Source of the DNA: JBBIIC01 sp037446725
GTDB taxonomy: Bacteria; Actinomycetota; Coriobacteriia; Anaerosomatales; SLCP01
Length of the DNA: 64,000 bases
Direction: 5' to 3'
Assembly: GCA_037446725.1 (NCBI GenBank)
Contig: JBBIIC010000007.1
Span: forward strand, 1-64,000
Shown: in pieces, positions 45,755-53,014 of the stretch
Position numbering within the stretch: the stretch's first letter is position 1
Layout of the letters: each line of letters opens with the position of its first letter
Notes under the pieces: generated by a model
What the model saw: the letters and a program-made list of their open reading frames with translations, nothing else
Databases searched by the model: none
What the model was told of the DNA's origin: nothing
Position numbers and translations under genes: made by a program

Positions 45755-46468
45755 GTGAGCTCAGGTGCCCATGACATACAGGCTCATCGCCCGCGCTCGC
45801 GTGTCGCCGTGCACGCGGTCGGCAATGTCCTCATCGGTATCGCGCTCGGGTTGGTCTCGTACTACTTCGTGACCGATATCGTCACCGCTCGCGAGCAGGA
45901 CGCTCTCAGGAGCGAGGTCTCCGACAGTGTGCTCGGCGCCCCCTCGCCTGACCGGCTCGTGCCCGTAGAGGAGCCCGAGCTCACCGGGTGGGAGACCTGG
46001 AGGGAAGAGGACGTCGCGTACTGGGCCGGCCTGGAGGACGGCGGCGTGTTCGGTCGGCTCGTCATCGACAAGATGGACCTGGACGCGGTCGTGGTGCTCG
46101 GTTCAGGCACCGAGGCGCTCAAGAAGGGGCCGGGCTGGATCAAGTACACCGACCTTCCCGGCGAGACCGGCAACGCGGGGATCGCCGGCCACCGCACCAC
46201 CTACGGTGCGCCCTTCAGGCGCCTCGATGAGCTCGCGGTCGGAGACGTCATCGAATTCTACTCGCCGTACCGGCGCTACACGTACGAGGTGGCCGAGGTA
46301 CTCGTGGTCACTCCCGACCAGGTAGAGGTCATGAGGACCACCGAAGACCCGCGGCTCACGCTCTCGGCATGCCATCCGCCGTACAGCGCGCGCTATCGTC
46401 TCGTCGTACAGTCCAAACTCGTCGAGATGCAGCGTCTCGAGGAATCAGCTGAGGCCGTTACTCCCTAG
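45755..46468 (+). CDS. Sortase (class D/E-like)
   Basis: Membrane-anchored transpeptidase of 237 residues that would attach the LPFTG proteins to the cell wall. An N-terminal helix (GNVLIGIALGLVSYYFV) serves as anchor. Catalytic residues are visible: His in AGHRTTYG, Cys at about 206 in TLSACHP, and Arg in ARYRLVVQ. The start is a GTG; upstream I see no good promoter. It lies beyond the HEXXH gene and is divergent from it, less than 7 kb from both substrate candidates. Confidence 0.9.
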   Translation: MSSGAHDIQAHRPRSRVAVHAVGNVLIGIALGLVSYYFVTDIVTAREQDALRSEVSDSVLGAPSPDRLVPVEEPELTGWETWREEDVAYWAGLEDGGVFGRLVIDKMDLDAVVVLGSGTEALKKGPGWIKYTDLPGETGNAGIAGHRTTYGAPFRRLDELAVGDVIEFYSPYRRYTYEVAEVLVVTPDQVEVMRTTEDPRLTLSACHPPYSARYRLVVQSKLVEMQRLEESAEAVTP

Positions 46469-46479
46469 GAGGTCTGCGC

Positions 46480-47415
46480 ATGCGCGTTCTCGTCACCGGC
46501 GGAGCGGGGTTCATCGGCTCGAATCTGGTGCACGCCCTCGTCGGATCGCATGAGGTGGGCGTGATTGACGACCTGTCGACCGGCACGGCCGCCAACCTGC
46601 ACCCCGCCGCATGGACCCGGACGATGGACATCCTCGATGACCGGCTCGCGGCGGCTGTGGTCGAGTTCTCACCCGAGGTCGTCGTGCATCTCGCCGCGCA
46701 GTCGAGCGTCCCCCGCTCGATCGTCGACCCGATTCGAGACCGAGCGGTCAACGTCGACGGAACGCGCCTGGTGGCCCAGGCTGCAGCGGCGGCAGGCGCG
46801 CGTCGCGTCATCTCGGCGTCGTCCGCAGCCGTCTATGGTGAACCGGCCGAGCTTCCTCTGCGCGAGTCCTCGCCGACGGCGCCTGCGAATCCGTACGGCT
46901 CCTCGAAGCTGGCTGCGGAGACCGCGCTTGCCGAGGCGCTCGCCGGCACGGGGGCCGACTACGCATCCTTCCGCTTCTCCAACGTCTACGGACCGCGCCA
47001 GGACGCCGAGGGGGAGGGTGGCGTGGTCGCGACCTTCTGCTCCGAGCTCGCGGCAGGCAGAGCGCCGGTGATTTACGGAAGCGGGGAACAGACGAGGGAT
47101 TTCATCTATGTCGCGGATGTGGTGTCCGCGATCATATGTGCCATGGACTATGGCGACCGGCTGTCGGACGCAGGGCCTGCCGGCGCCGCCTTCAACGTCT
47201 CGACGGGCGAGGAGGTCAGTGTCTTCGCCCTGGCCAACGCGCTGCGGCCGATCGCCGGATTCTCTGGCGAGTTCGGAAGCGGACGAGCGCGTGCCGGCGA
47301 CGTGGTGCGCAGCGTGCTCAACCCCGGCAAGGCGCGCGAGGTCTTCGGCTGGGAGGCCCTCGTCCCGCTCGCAGCGGGTCTCGGCCCGACGTACCGGTGG
47401 TTCGCCTCGTCATGA
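46480..47415 (+). CDS. NAD-dependent epimerase/dehydratase, UDP-sugar 4-epimerase-like
   Basis: Extended short-chain dehydrogenase of 311 residues, probably acting on a nucleotide sugar. The NAD loop is GGAGFIGSNLV at the N-terminus. The Ser region is SASSAAVYGEP and the catalytic Tyr-Lys pair is in NPYGSSKLAAE. The size fits GalE/WbpP-like epimerases. It starts 11 bases after the sortase gene and may supply sugars for surface polymers. The exact substrate is unknown. Confidence 0.87.
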   Translation: MRVLVTGGAGFIGSNLVHALVGSHEVGVIDDLSTGTAANLHPAAWTRTMDILDDRLAAAVVEFSPEVVVHLAAQSSVPRSIVDPIRDRAVNVDGTRLVAQAAAAAGARRVISASSAAVYGEPAELPLRESSPTAPANPYGSSKLAAETALAEALAGTGADYASFRFSNVYGPRQDAEGEGGVVATFCSELAAGRAPVIYGSGEQTRDFIYVADVVSAIICAMDYGDRLSDAGPAGAAFNVSTGEEVSVFALANALRPIAGFSGEFGSGRARAGDVVRSVLNPGKAREVFGWEALVPLAAGLGPTYRWFASS

Positions 47416-47978
47416 GCGAGAGTGTCCGCACCGAAGCGGTGGCGCCGGAGGAGCTGGACCGCCTCTACCGGGCGAAGGCGCTTGCCGAGCTGGCGGCCGC
47501 CGACCGGCTCGCACCCGGCTCGGATGCCGTGCGTTCGGGTGGTGACCCCTTCGCCGAGGTGTTCCTCGTCAAGGGGGAGCCCGGGCCCGCGGAGGTCTCC
47601 GGTGGTGCCGCGCTCAGCGGGCCCGATGGCGAGGCCGCGCGCAAGGCGCTCGGTGCGCTGGGGTTCGACCCCGATTCGATCTTCGCAAGCGTGGCACGCC
47701 CCGGGGCGGGCATCGAGCCTGCGCTGCTTCGCGAGCGCCTCGTGATGCAGGTCGAGGCGGTCGACCCCTGGGTGGTGTTGGCGCTTGACGTCGTCGCCGC
47801 GGCCGAGGTGAGCGCGGCGTTCAACCTCGGAGGACTGGCGTTCGGCAGGCCGGTCTTTGCGGGCGGACGTCAGTTCGTCGCTGTCGACGGACTCGAGGCC
47901 TCGCTCGCCGATCCGGGGGCCAAGCGGCGGGTCTGGCAGCAGCTGCAGGTGCTTGAGATGCGTCCGCCGTCGTTGTGA
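47412..47978 (+). CDS. Uracil-DNA-glycosylase-superfamily-like protein, degenerate
   Basis: Protein of 188 residues without a firm family. The pattern VFLVKGEPGPAEV, then GEAARKALGALGFDPDSIF, then VDPWVVLALDVVAA resembles the fold of family 4/5 uracil-DNA glycosylases (GEAPG, GLxxxxV, PKVIVALG). The catalytic motif is altered to GEPGP, and the four iron-sulfur cysteines of those families are absent. ATG 47412 overlaps the epimerase stop by four bases. It may be a non-catalytic relative, or the likeness may be chance. Confidence 0.5.
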   Translation: MSESVRTEAVAPEELDRLYRAKALAELAAADRLAPGSDAVRSGGDPFAEVFLVKGEPGPAEVSGGAALSGPDGEAARKALGALGFDPDSIFASVARPGAGIEPALLRERLVMQVEAVDPWVVLALDVVAAAEVSAAFNLGGLAFGRPVFAGGRQFVAVDGLEASLADPGAKRRVWQQLQVLEMRPPSL

Positions 47979-48005
47979 TGCATCGACGCCAGCCGGGAGG
48001 TCGCT

Positions 48006-48194
48006 CTAGGCATCCTCGATCTCGGCGATGGCGCCCATCGGGCAGACCTCCATGCATGCCGCGCAACCGGTGCAGTCATCGTCGTTGACCGGCTCGACAA
48101 CGTCGCCCACGAGCTCGAGCACGCCTTCCGGGCACTCATCTACGCAGATTCCGCAGGCGGAACACTCGTCCTCTTCGATGACAGGTCGGGGCAT
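48006..48194 (-). CDS. Ferredoxin, 2[4Fe-4S]
   Basis: Small electron carrier of 62 residues with two bacterial-type cluster motifs, CSACGICVDECPEG and CTGCAACMEVCPMG, each CX2CX2CX3CP. It starts MPRPVIEEDEC and is acidic overall. It stands alone on the minus strand; the partner enzyme is not evident. Confidence 0.95.
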   Translation of the reverse strand: MPRPVIEEDECSACGICVDECPEGVLELVGDVVEPVNDDDCTGCAACMEVCPMGAIAEIEDA

Positions 48195-48371
48195 GGATCC
48201 TCCTCGTACAGGTTCGGTCGGTCGGGCCGCAGGGTCCCTGGGTTCTGCCGTACCTTAGCGAGGGTCGGCCGCTCTGTAAAGCGTGCTGCCGTGACGGGAC
48301 AGCCAGCGCGTCGTGTGCGCTACAGTCGGGGTGCACGACGGCTGTGTGCGATCCCTCGGGAAGGCGCCCCG

Positions 48372-48584
48372 ATGATCACTCGTCCATCGCGCGGGCTCGC
48401 GTACCTTTCGAGCCTGGCGTTCCTGGCCCTGTTCACGGTGACACCGGTCGTCGCCGGTGCAACGGACAGCGGGACGCTCGTCGTTGCGGCGGACGCGGGC
48501 GGCGTACCCCTGACGCACGGCCTTGTGGCTACCGGATGCGCCGTCGTCGGAGCCGTCCTCAGAAGGTTCGGCCGCGCGACCTGA
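48372..48584 (+). CDS. Small membrane protein, hypothetical
   Basis: Possible 70-residue protein with a hydrophobic N-terminal helix (YLSSLAFLALFTVTPVVAG) and a second moderately hydrophobic segment near the end. ATG 48372 has GGGAAGG upstream. A terminator hairpin follows shortly after, which supports a real transcription unit. No family is recognised; a longer in-frame start at 48291 is less likely. Confidence 0.45.
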   Translation: MITRPSRGLAYLSSLAFLALFTVTPVVAGATDSGTLVVAADAGGVPLTHGLVATGCAVVGAVLRRFGRAT

Positions 48585-48614
48585 TTCCCGTGTACCTCGT
48601 CGATCGCCTGCGTG

Positions 48615-48642
48615 CGCCCGCGCTCCACGTGCGGGCGTTTTC
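48615..48642 (+). terminator. Intrinsic terminator before dnaK
   Basis: CGCCCGC (48615-48621) pairs with GCGGGCG (48631-48637) and is followed by TTTTCATT, the clearest classical terminator in the window. It isolates the dnaK promoter from upstream transcription. Confidence 0.75.
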
Positions 48643-48682
48643 ATTGCGCCCTGTCCGGGTATACACCAGATGCTGTAGAAAA

Positions 48683-48712
48683 CTTGACAATAAAGGACTC
48701 AGATTCTAGCAT
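48683..48712 (+). promoter_or_regulatory. dnaK promoter with HAIR-like HspR operator
   Basis: A -35 box TTGACA (48684-48689) and a -10 box TAGCAT (48707-48712) lie 17 bases apart. Overlapping the -35 box is CTTGACA-N7-ACTCAGA (48683-48703), which matches the HspR-associated inverted repeat CTTGAGT-N7-ACTCAAG at 10 of 14 positions with the exact spacing. HspR is encoded in this operon, so autorepression with DnaK as co-repressor is expected from Streptomyces. Confidence 0.75.
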
Positions 48713-48792
48713 CTTCGATGCGCCGCCACAGGCGGCCCGAACAGACGAGATCGCCTCCTCGAGGAGGCGGAAGAACGAAAGGAGACCCAGAG

Positions 48793-50700
48793 ATGGGCAA
48801 GGTCATCGGAATCGACCTCGGCACCACGAATTCGGCTGTCGCCGTGCTCGAGGGCGGGGAGCCAGGCGTCATCATCAACGCGGAGGGCGATCGCACGACG
48901 CCTTCCGTCGTCGCGTTTCGCAAGGACGGCGAGCGCGTGGTAGGCAAGGCTGCGAAGAACCAGGCGATCACCAACCCCGAGAACACCATCACCTCGATCA
49001 AGCGCTTCATCGGCCGCAAGTTCGAGGAGACCGAGTCGGAGCGCAAGACCATCGCCTACAACGTCAAGAAGGGCAAGGACGGCCGGACCAACGTCGACGT
49101 AGAGGGTAAGACCTACACGCCCGAGGAGATCTCGGCGTTCGTGCTGCAGAAACTCAAGGCTGATGCCGAGGCCTACCTCGGCGAGAAGGTGACCGAGGCG
49201 GTCATCACCGTTCCCGCGTACTTCAACGATATGCAGCGCCAGGCCACCAAGGACGCCGGCAAGATCGCCGGCCTTGAGGTCAAGCGCATCATCAACGAGC
49301 CCACTGCCGCGGCGCTCGCCTACGGCCTGGACAAGGGTGACCAGTCGCAGACCATCCTCGTCTTCGACCTGGGAGGCGGCACCTTCGACGTGTCCATCCT
49401 GGACCTCGGCGAAGGGGTGTTCGAGGTCAAGTCGACCTCGGGCGACAACCACCTCGGCGGAGACGACTGGGACCAGCGCGTCATCGACTGGCTCGCCGAC
49501 AAGTTCAAGGCCGACCAGGGCATCGACCTGCGTGCCGACAAGATGGCGCTTCAGCGCCTCAAGGAGGCCGCCGAGAAGGCGAAGATGGAGCTCTCGACCA
49601 CCCAGACGACGCAGATCAACCTGCCGTTCGTCACGGCCGACGCCTCCGGGCCCAAGCACCTCGACTACACGCTCACGCGTGCCGAGTTCCAGAAGGTCAC
49701 GAGCGACTTGCTCGACCGGTGCAAGAAGCCGGTAGAGACGGCGATCAAGGACGCGGGCATCAAGGCGTCCGAGATCGACCACGTCATCCTCGTGGGCGGC
49801 TCGACCCGCATGCCGGCGGTTGTCGAGATGGTCAAGACCATCACGGGCAAGGACCCGCACAAGGGCGTCAATCCCGATGAGGTCGTTGCGGTCGGGGCCG
49901 CGATCCAGGGCGGCGTGCTCGCGGGCGATGTGAAGGACATCCTGCTCCTCGACGTTACCCCGCTCTCGCTCGGCGTCGAGACCCTCGGTGGCGTGATGAC
50001 GCGCATGATCGAGCGCAACACCACCATCCCGACGCGCAAGACCGAGACGTACACGACCGCCGCCGACGGGCAGACCTCTGTGGAGATCCATGTCCTGCAG
50101 GGTGAGCGCGAGATGGCCGCCGACAACAAGACGCTCGGCAAGTTCAACCTCATGAACATCCCGGCGGCCCCCCGCGGCATCCCGCAGATCGAGGTCACGT
50201 TCGACATCGACGCCAACGGCATCGTTAACGTGTCGGCCAAGGACAAGGGCACCGGCCAGGAACAGAAGATCACCATATCCGGCACGACCGCACTCTCCGA
50301 CGAAGAGGTCGATCGCATGGTGACCGACGCCGAGGCGCACGCCGATGAGGATCGCCGCAAGAAGGAGGCCGCCGAGGCGCGCAACACCGCGGACACGCTC
50401 GTCTACAGCACCGAGAAGACAATCTCGGACCTTGGCGACAAGGTGCCGGAGGAGACCAAGACCGCGTGCGAGGAGGCCATCGCCGAGGTCAAGTCCGCCA
50501 TGGAGGGCGAGGACGTGGAGGCCATCAAGGCCGCGACCGACAAGCTCCAGCAGGCCGGCTACAAGCTCGCCGAGATCGTCTACGCCGAGGCGCAGGCCGA
50601 GGCGGATACCGGCGAGGGCGGCGAAGGGGCGCCCGAAAGCGACGAGGAGGAGGTCGTCGAGGCGGACTACGAGGTCGTTGACGAGAGCGAGGACAAGTAG
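48793..50700 (+). CDS. dnaK: Chaperone DnaK (Hsp70)
   Basis: Hsp70 of 635 residues. The ATPase domain starts KVIGIDLGTTNSAVAV and includes FDLGGGTFDVSIL and ILVGGSTRMPAV. The substrate-binding domain follows, then an acidic C-terminal tail ending in DESEDK. ATG 48793 has AAAGGAGA upstream. It is the first gene of a heat-shock operon with grpE, dnaJ and hspR, and clpB follows. Confidence 0.98.
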   Translation: MGKVIGIDLGTTNSAVAVLEGGEPGVIINAEGDRTTPSVVAFRKDGERVVGKAAKNQAITNPENTITSIKRFIGRKFEETESERKTIAYNVKKGKDGRTNVDVEGKTYTPEEISAFVLQKLKADAEAYLGEKVTEAVITVPAYFNDMQRQATKDAGKIAGLEVKRIINEPTAAALAYGLDKGDQSQTILVFDLGGGTFDVSILDLGEGVFEVKSTSGDNHLGGDDWDQRVIDWLADKFKADQGIDLRADKMALQRLKEAAEKAKMELSTTQTTQINLPFVTADASGPKHLDYTLTRAEFQKVTSDLLDRCKKPVETAIKDAGIKASEIDHVILVGGSTRMPAVVEMVKTITGKDPHKGVNPDEVVAVGAAIQGGVLAGDVKDILLLDVTPLSLGVETLGGVMTRMIERNTTIPTRKTETYTTAADGQTSVEIHVLQGEREMAADNKTLGKFNLMNIPAAPRGIPQIEVTFDIDANGIVNVSAKDKGTGQEQKITISGTTALSDEEVDRMVTDAEAHADEDRRKKEAAEARNTADTLVYSTEKTISDLGDKVPEETKTACEEAIAEVKSAMEGEDVEAIKAATDKLQQAGYKLAEIVYAEAQAEADTGEGGEGAPESDEEEVVEADYEVVDESEDK

Positions 50701-50702
50701 TC

Positions 50703-51272
50703 ATGCGCAGGGAGCCGCGCGACATGGAAGAGGTCCCGCTGGACCCCGAGCTCGAGAGCGACTTGGGCGCTGAGCTCGAGATGCGCGGCGATCGTATGGC
50801 GGCGGAGCTCGAGGAGGCGCGCGAGGAAGCGGCGCGCAACCTCGAGGCGGCGCAGCGGACGCAGGCGGAGTTCGAGAACTTCCGAAAGCGGATGGTGCGC
50901 GATCACGCCGATGCGGTCAAGCGGGCCGGCGAGCGCATCGTCGCCCACCTGCTGCCGGTCGTCGACAACCTCGAGCGGGCGATCGATCACGTCACCGCCG
51001 GCGGGGACAGGGGTGACCTGCTCTCCGGGGTCGAGATGGTCCGCGGTCAGCTGCTCGACGTCCTCGCCAAGGAGGGTGTGGAGCAGATCGACCCGTTCGG
51101 GCAGCTGTTCGACGCACTCAAGCACCAGGCGGTCGGCCAGAAGGAAGACCCGGAGGTGCCCGAGGGTACGGTCGTCGAGGTCTACCAGAAGGGTTACGAC
51201 ATGCATGGGCGGACGATCCGCTCGGCGATGGTCGTGGTCTCGACCGGAGGGCCTGCATCTCCGGGGAAGTGA
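50703..51272 (+). CDS. grpE: Nucleotide exchange factor GrpE
   Basis: DnaK co-chaperone of 189 residues. An acidic start is followed by a long coiled-coil with AQRTQAEFENFRKRMVRD, then the beta domain with DPFGQLFDALKHQAV and VYQKGYDMHGRTIRSAMVVV. It begins two bases after the dnaK stop. ATG 50724 is an alternative start. Confidence 0.96.
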   Translation: MRREPRDMEEVPLDPELESDLGAELEMRGDRMAAELEEAREEAARNLEAAQRTQAEFENFRKRMVRDHADAVKRAGERIVAHLLPVVDNLERAIDHVTAGGDRGDLLSGVEMVRGQLLDVLAKEGVEQIDPFGQLFDALKHQAVGQKEDPEVPEGTVVEVYQKGYDMHGRTIRSAMVVVSTGGPASPGK

Positions 51273-51281
51273 GCGTGACGC

Positions 51282-52400
51282 ATGCCGGCGACGAAGAACT
51301 ACTACGACATACTCGGTGTGAAGAAGGACGCCTCGGCTGATGAGATCAAGAAGGCGTTTCGCCGGCTCGCGCGCAAGCACCATCCCGACGCGGGTGGCTC
51401 CGAGGAGAAGTTCAAGGAGCTCAACGAGGCGTACGAGGTGCTCTCGGACGCCGAGAAGCGCACACAATACGATCAATACGGCCAGTACTTCGGTGGCAAC
51501 GTCCCGCCGGGTGCCGGTGCCCCGGGCGGAGCCGGGTGGCCCGGGGGCGGAGGCTTCAGCTACCAGCAGGTCGACCTCGGAGATCTCGGGGACGTCTTCG
51601 GCAGCATGTTCGGCGGAGGCTTCGGAGGGGCGACGCGCACGCAGGGGCGCCAAGCCCGTCGCGGTCGCGACCTGACCTACGAGCTGACGCTCGACTTCGA
51701 CGAGGCGCTCGAGGGCGTGTCGACCAAGGTCGACGTTCAGCGCTCGGAGACCTGCGCGACGTGCAAGGGTTCGGGGGCGAAGCCCGGCACCTCGCCGACC
51801 ACCTGTCCGAGCTGCAACGGCTCCGGACACGTGAGCCAGGGCCAGGGGCTGTTCGGCATCTCGCGGACATGCCCGCGCTGCGGCGGGACCGGAACCGTCA
51901 TCGAGCAACCCTGTACGACGTGCAAGGGCAAGGGTCGCGTGGTTCGCGTGAAGCCGGTGACGGTGAACGTGCCTCCCGGCGTGACCGACGGCGGCAAGCT
52001 GCGTTTCAAGGGCAAGGGCGAGCCCGGACAGGCGGGTGGCCCGGCCGGCGACCTGTACGTGGTCACCCACATCCGTCCGCACCCGTACTACACGCGGGAC
52101 GGGGCCGACGTGGTCATGGAGCTGCCAGTCTCGATCGCCGAGGCCGCACTCGGCACCGAGGTCACGATCCCGGTCCCAGGCGGCGGCAAGGTCAAACTGA
52201 AGGTCGCCCCCGGGGCCCAGGACGGCAAGGTGCACCGCATCTCGGGCAAGGGCGCGCCGAAGCTCAGGGGCAAGGGCAAGGGAGACTTGAAGGTGCGGAC
52301 GAAGGTCGTGGTGCCCGAGGAGCTCACGGCCGAGCAGAAAGAACTCCTGAACCGCTTCGCATCGTCGCGCGATGACGATCTGCGGGCGCACTTCAGGTAG
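51282..52400 (+). CDS. dnaJ: Chaperone DnaJ
   Basis: Hsp40 of 372 residues with the full type I layout. The J domain has the HPD motif (KHHPDAGG), followed by a Gly-rich linker. Four zinc repeats follow (CATCKGSG, CPSCNGSG, CPRCGGTG, CTTCKGKG), then the C-terminal substrate domain. It stimulates DnaK ATPase activity. It lies ten bases after grpE. Confidence 0.98.
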   Translation: MPATKNYYDILGVKKDASADEIKKAFRRLARKHHPDAGGSEEKFKELNEAYEVLSDAEKRTQYDQYGQYFGGNVPPGAGAPGGAGWPGGGGFSYQQVDLGDLGDVFGSMFGGGFGGATRTQGRQARRGRDLTYELTLDFDEALEGVSTKVDVQRSETCATCKGSGAKPGTSPTTCPSCNGSGHVSQGQGLFGISRTCPRCGGTGTVIEQPCTTCKGKGRVVRVKPVTVNVPPGVTDGGKLRFKGKGEPGQAGGPAGDLYVVTHIRPHPYYTRDGADVVMELPVSIAEAALGTEVTIPVPGGGKVKLKVAPGAQDGKVHRISGKGAPKLRGKGKGDLKVRTKVVVPEELTAEQKELLNRFASSRDDDLRAHFR

Positions 52401-52413
52401 GAAGGAGGCGAGC

Positions 52414-52812
52414 GTGGCCGCACGTCAGGACAGAGACGACCGCACGAGGCCGCTCTACATGATCAGCGTGGCGGCCGAGCTCGCGGGCATGCACCCGCAG
52501 ACGCTCCGCATATACGAACGTCGCCGCCTCGTCTCGCCGCAGCGCTCGGCGGGCAACACGCGGCTGTACTCGCAGGCCGACGTCGACCGGCTCCGGCTGA
52601 TCCAGCAGCTCACACAGGTCGAGGGCATCAACCTCTCCGGTGTCGAGCGGATCCTCGAGCTCGAGCGCGAGGTGGTGCGGTTGCGCGAGGAGACCGAGCG
52701 GCTGCGCCGCCAGGCCGAGCAGCTGCGCGCGCGCGCGGGCGAGATGGCGCGTGCCGAGTGCGCGACGGGCATCGTCATGGTGCGCAGCGGAGTGCTCGCA
52801 CGGAGGTCGTGA
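52414..52812 (+). CDS. hspR: Heat-shock repressor HspR (MerR family)
   Basis: MerR-type repressor of 132 residues. The winged-helix part reads MISVAAELAGMHPQTLRIYERR and then GNTRLYSQADVDRL. A coiled-coil follows, rich in Arg/Glu (LREETERLRRQ). GTG 52414 has GGAAGGAGGCG upstream, and the longer frame overlaps dnaJ without similarity. It should bind the HAIR element in the dnaK promoter. Confidence 0.93.
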   Translation: MAARQDRDDRTRPLYMISVAAELAGMHPQTLRIYERRRLVSPQRSAGNTRLYSQADVDRLRLIQQLTQVEGINLSGVERILELEREVVRLREETERLRRQAEQLRARAGEMARAECATGIVMVRSGVLARRS

Positions 52813-53014
52813 TGGGCGCGTTCACCCGATGGCTCGAAGGCGTGCACCGGGGCGAGATCCCCGGCGGCCCGCTTTGAATGCTTGCGGCCTGGGTGTGGTC
52901 ACGCCTGAAGCCGGAGAGCACGAGCGGCCCGAGTTGACGGGTGAAGCGGTGACGCCCGGGTGGCGTCAAGGGAAGTGATGTGACGGCGCAAGGCGCCGTG
53001 GAGGTAGTGAGGAC

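Noticed and set aside
52813..52880. Short frame after hspR (VMGAFTRWLEGVHRGEIPGG)
   Set aside because: About 20 codons, no family, and no conserved context; it is more likely untranslated spacer before clpB.
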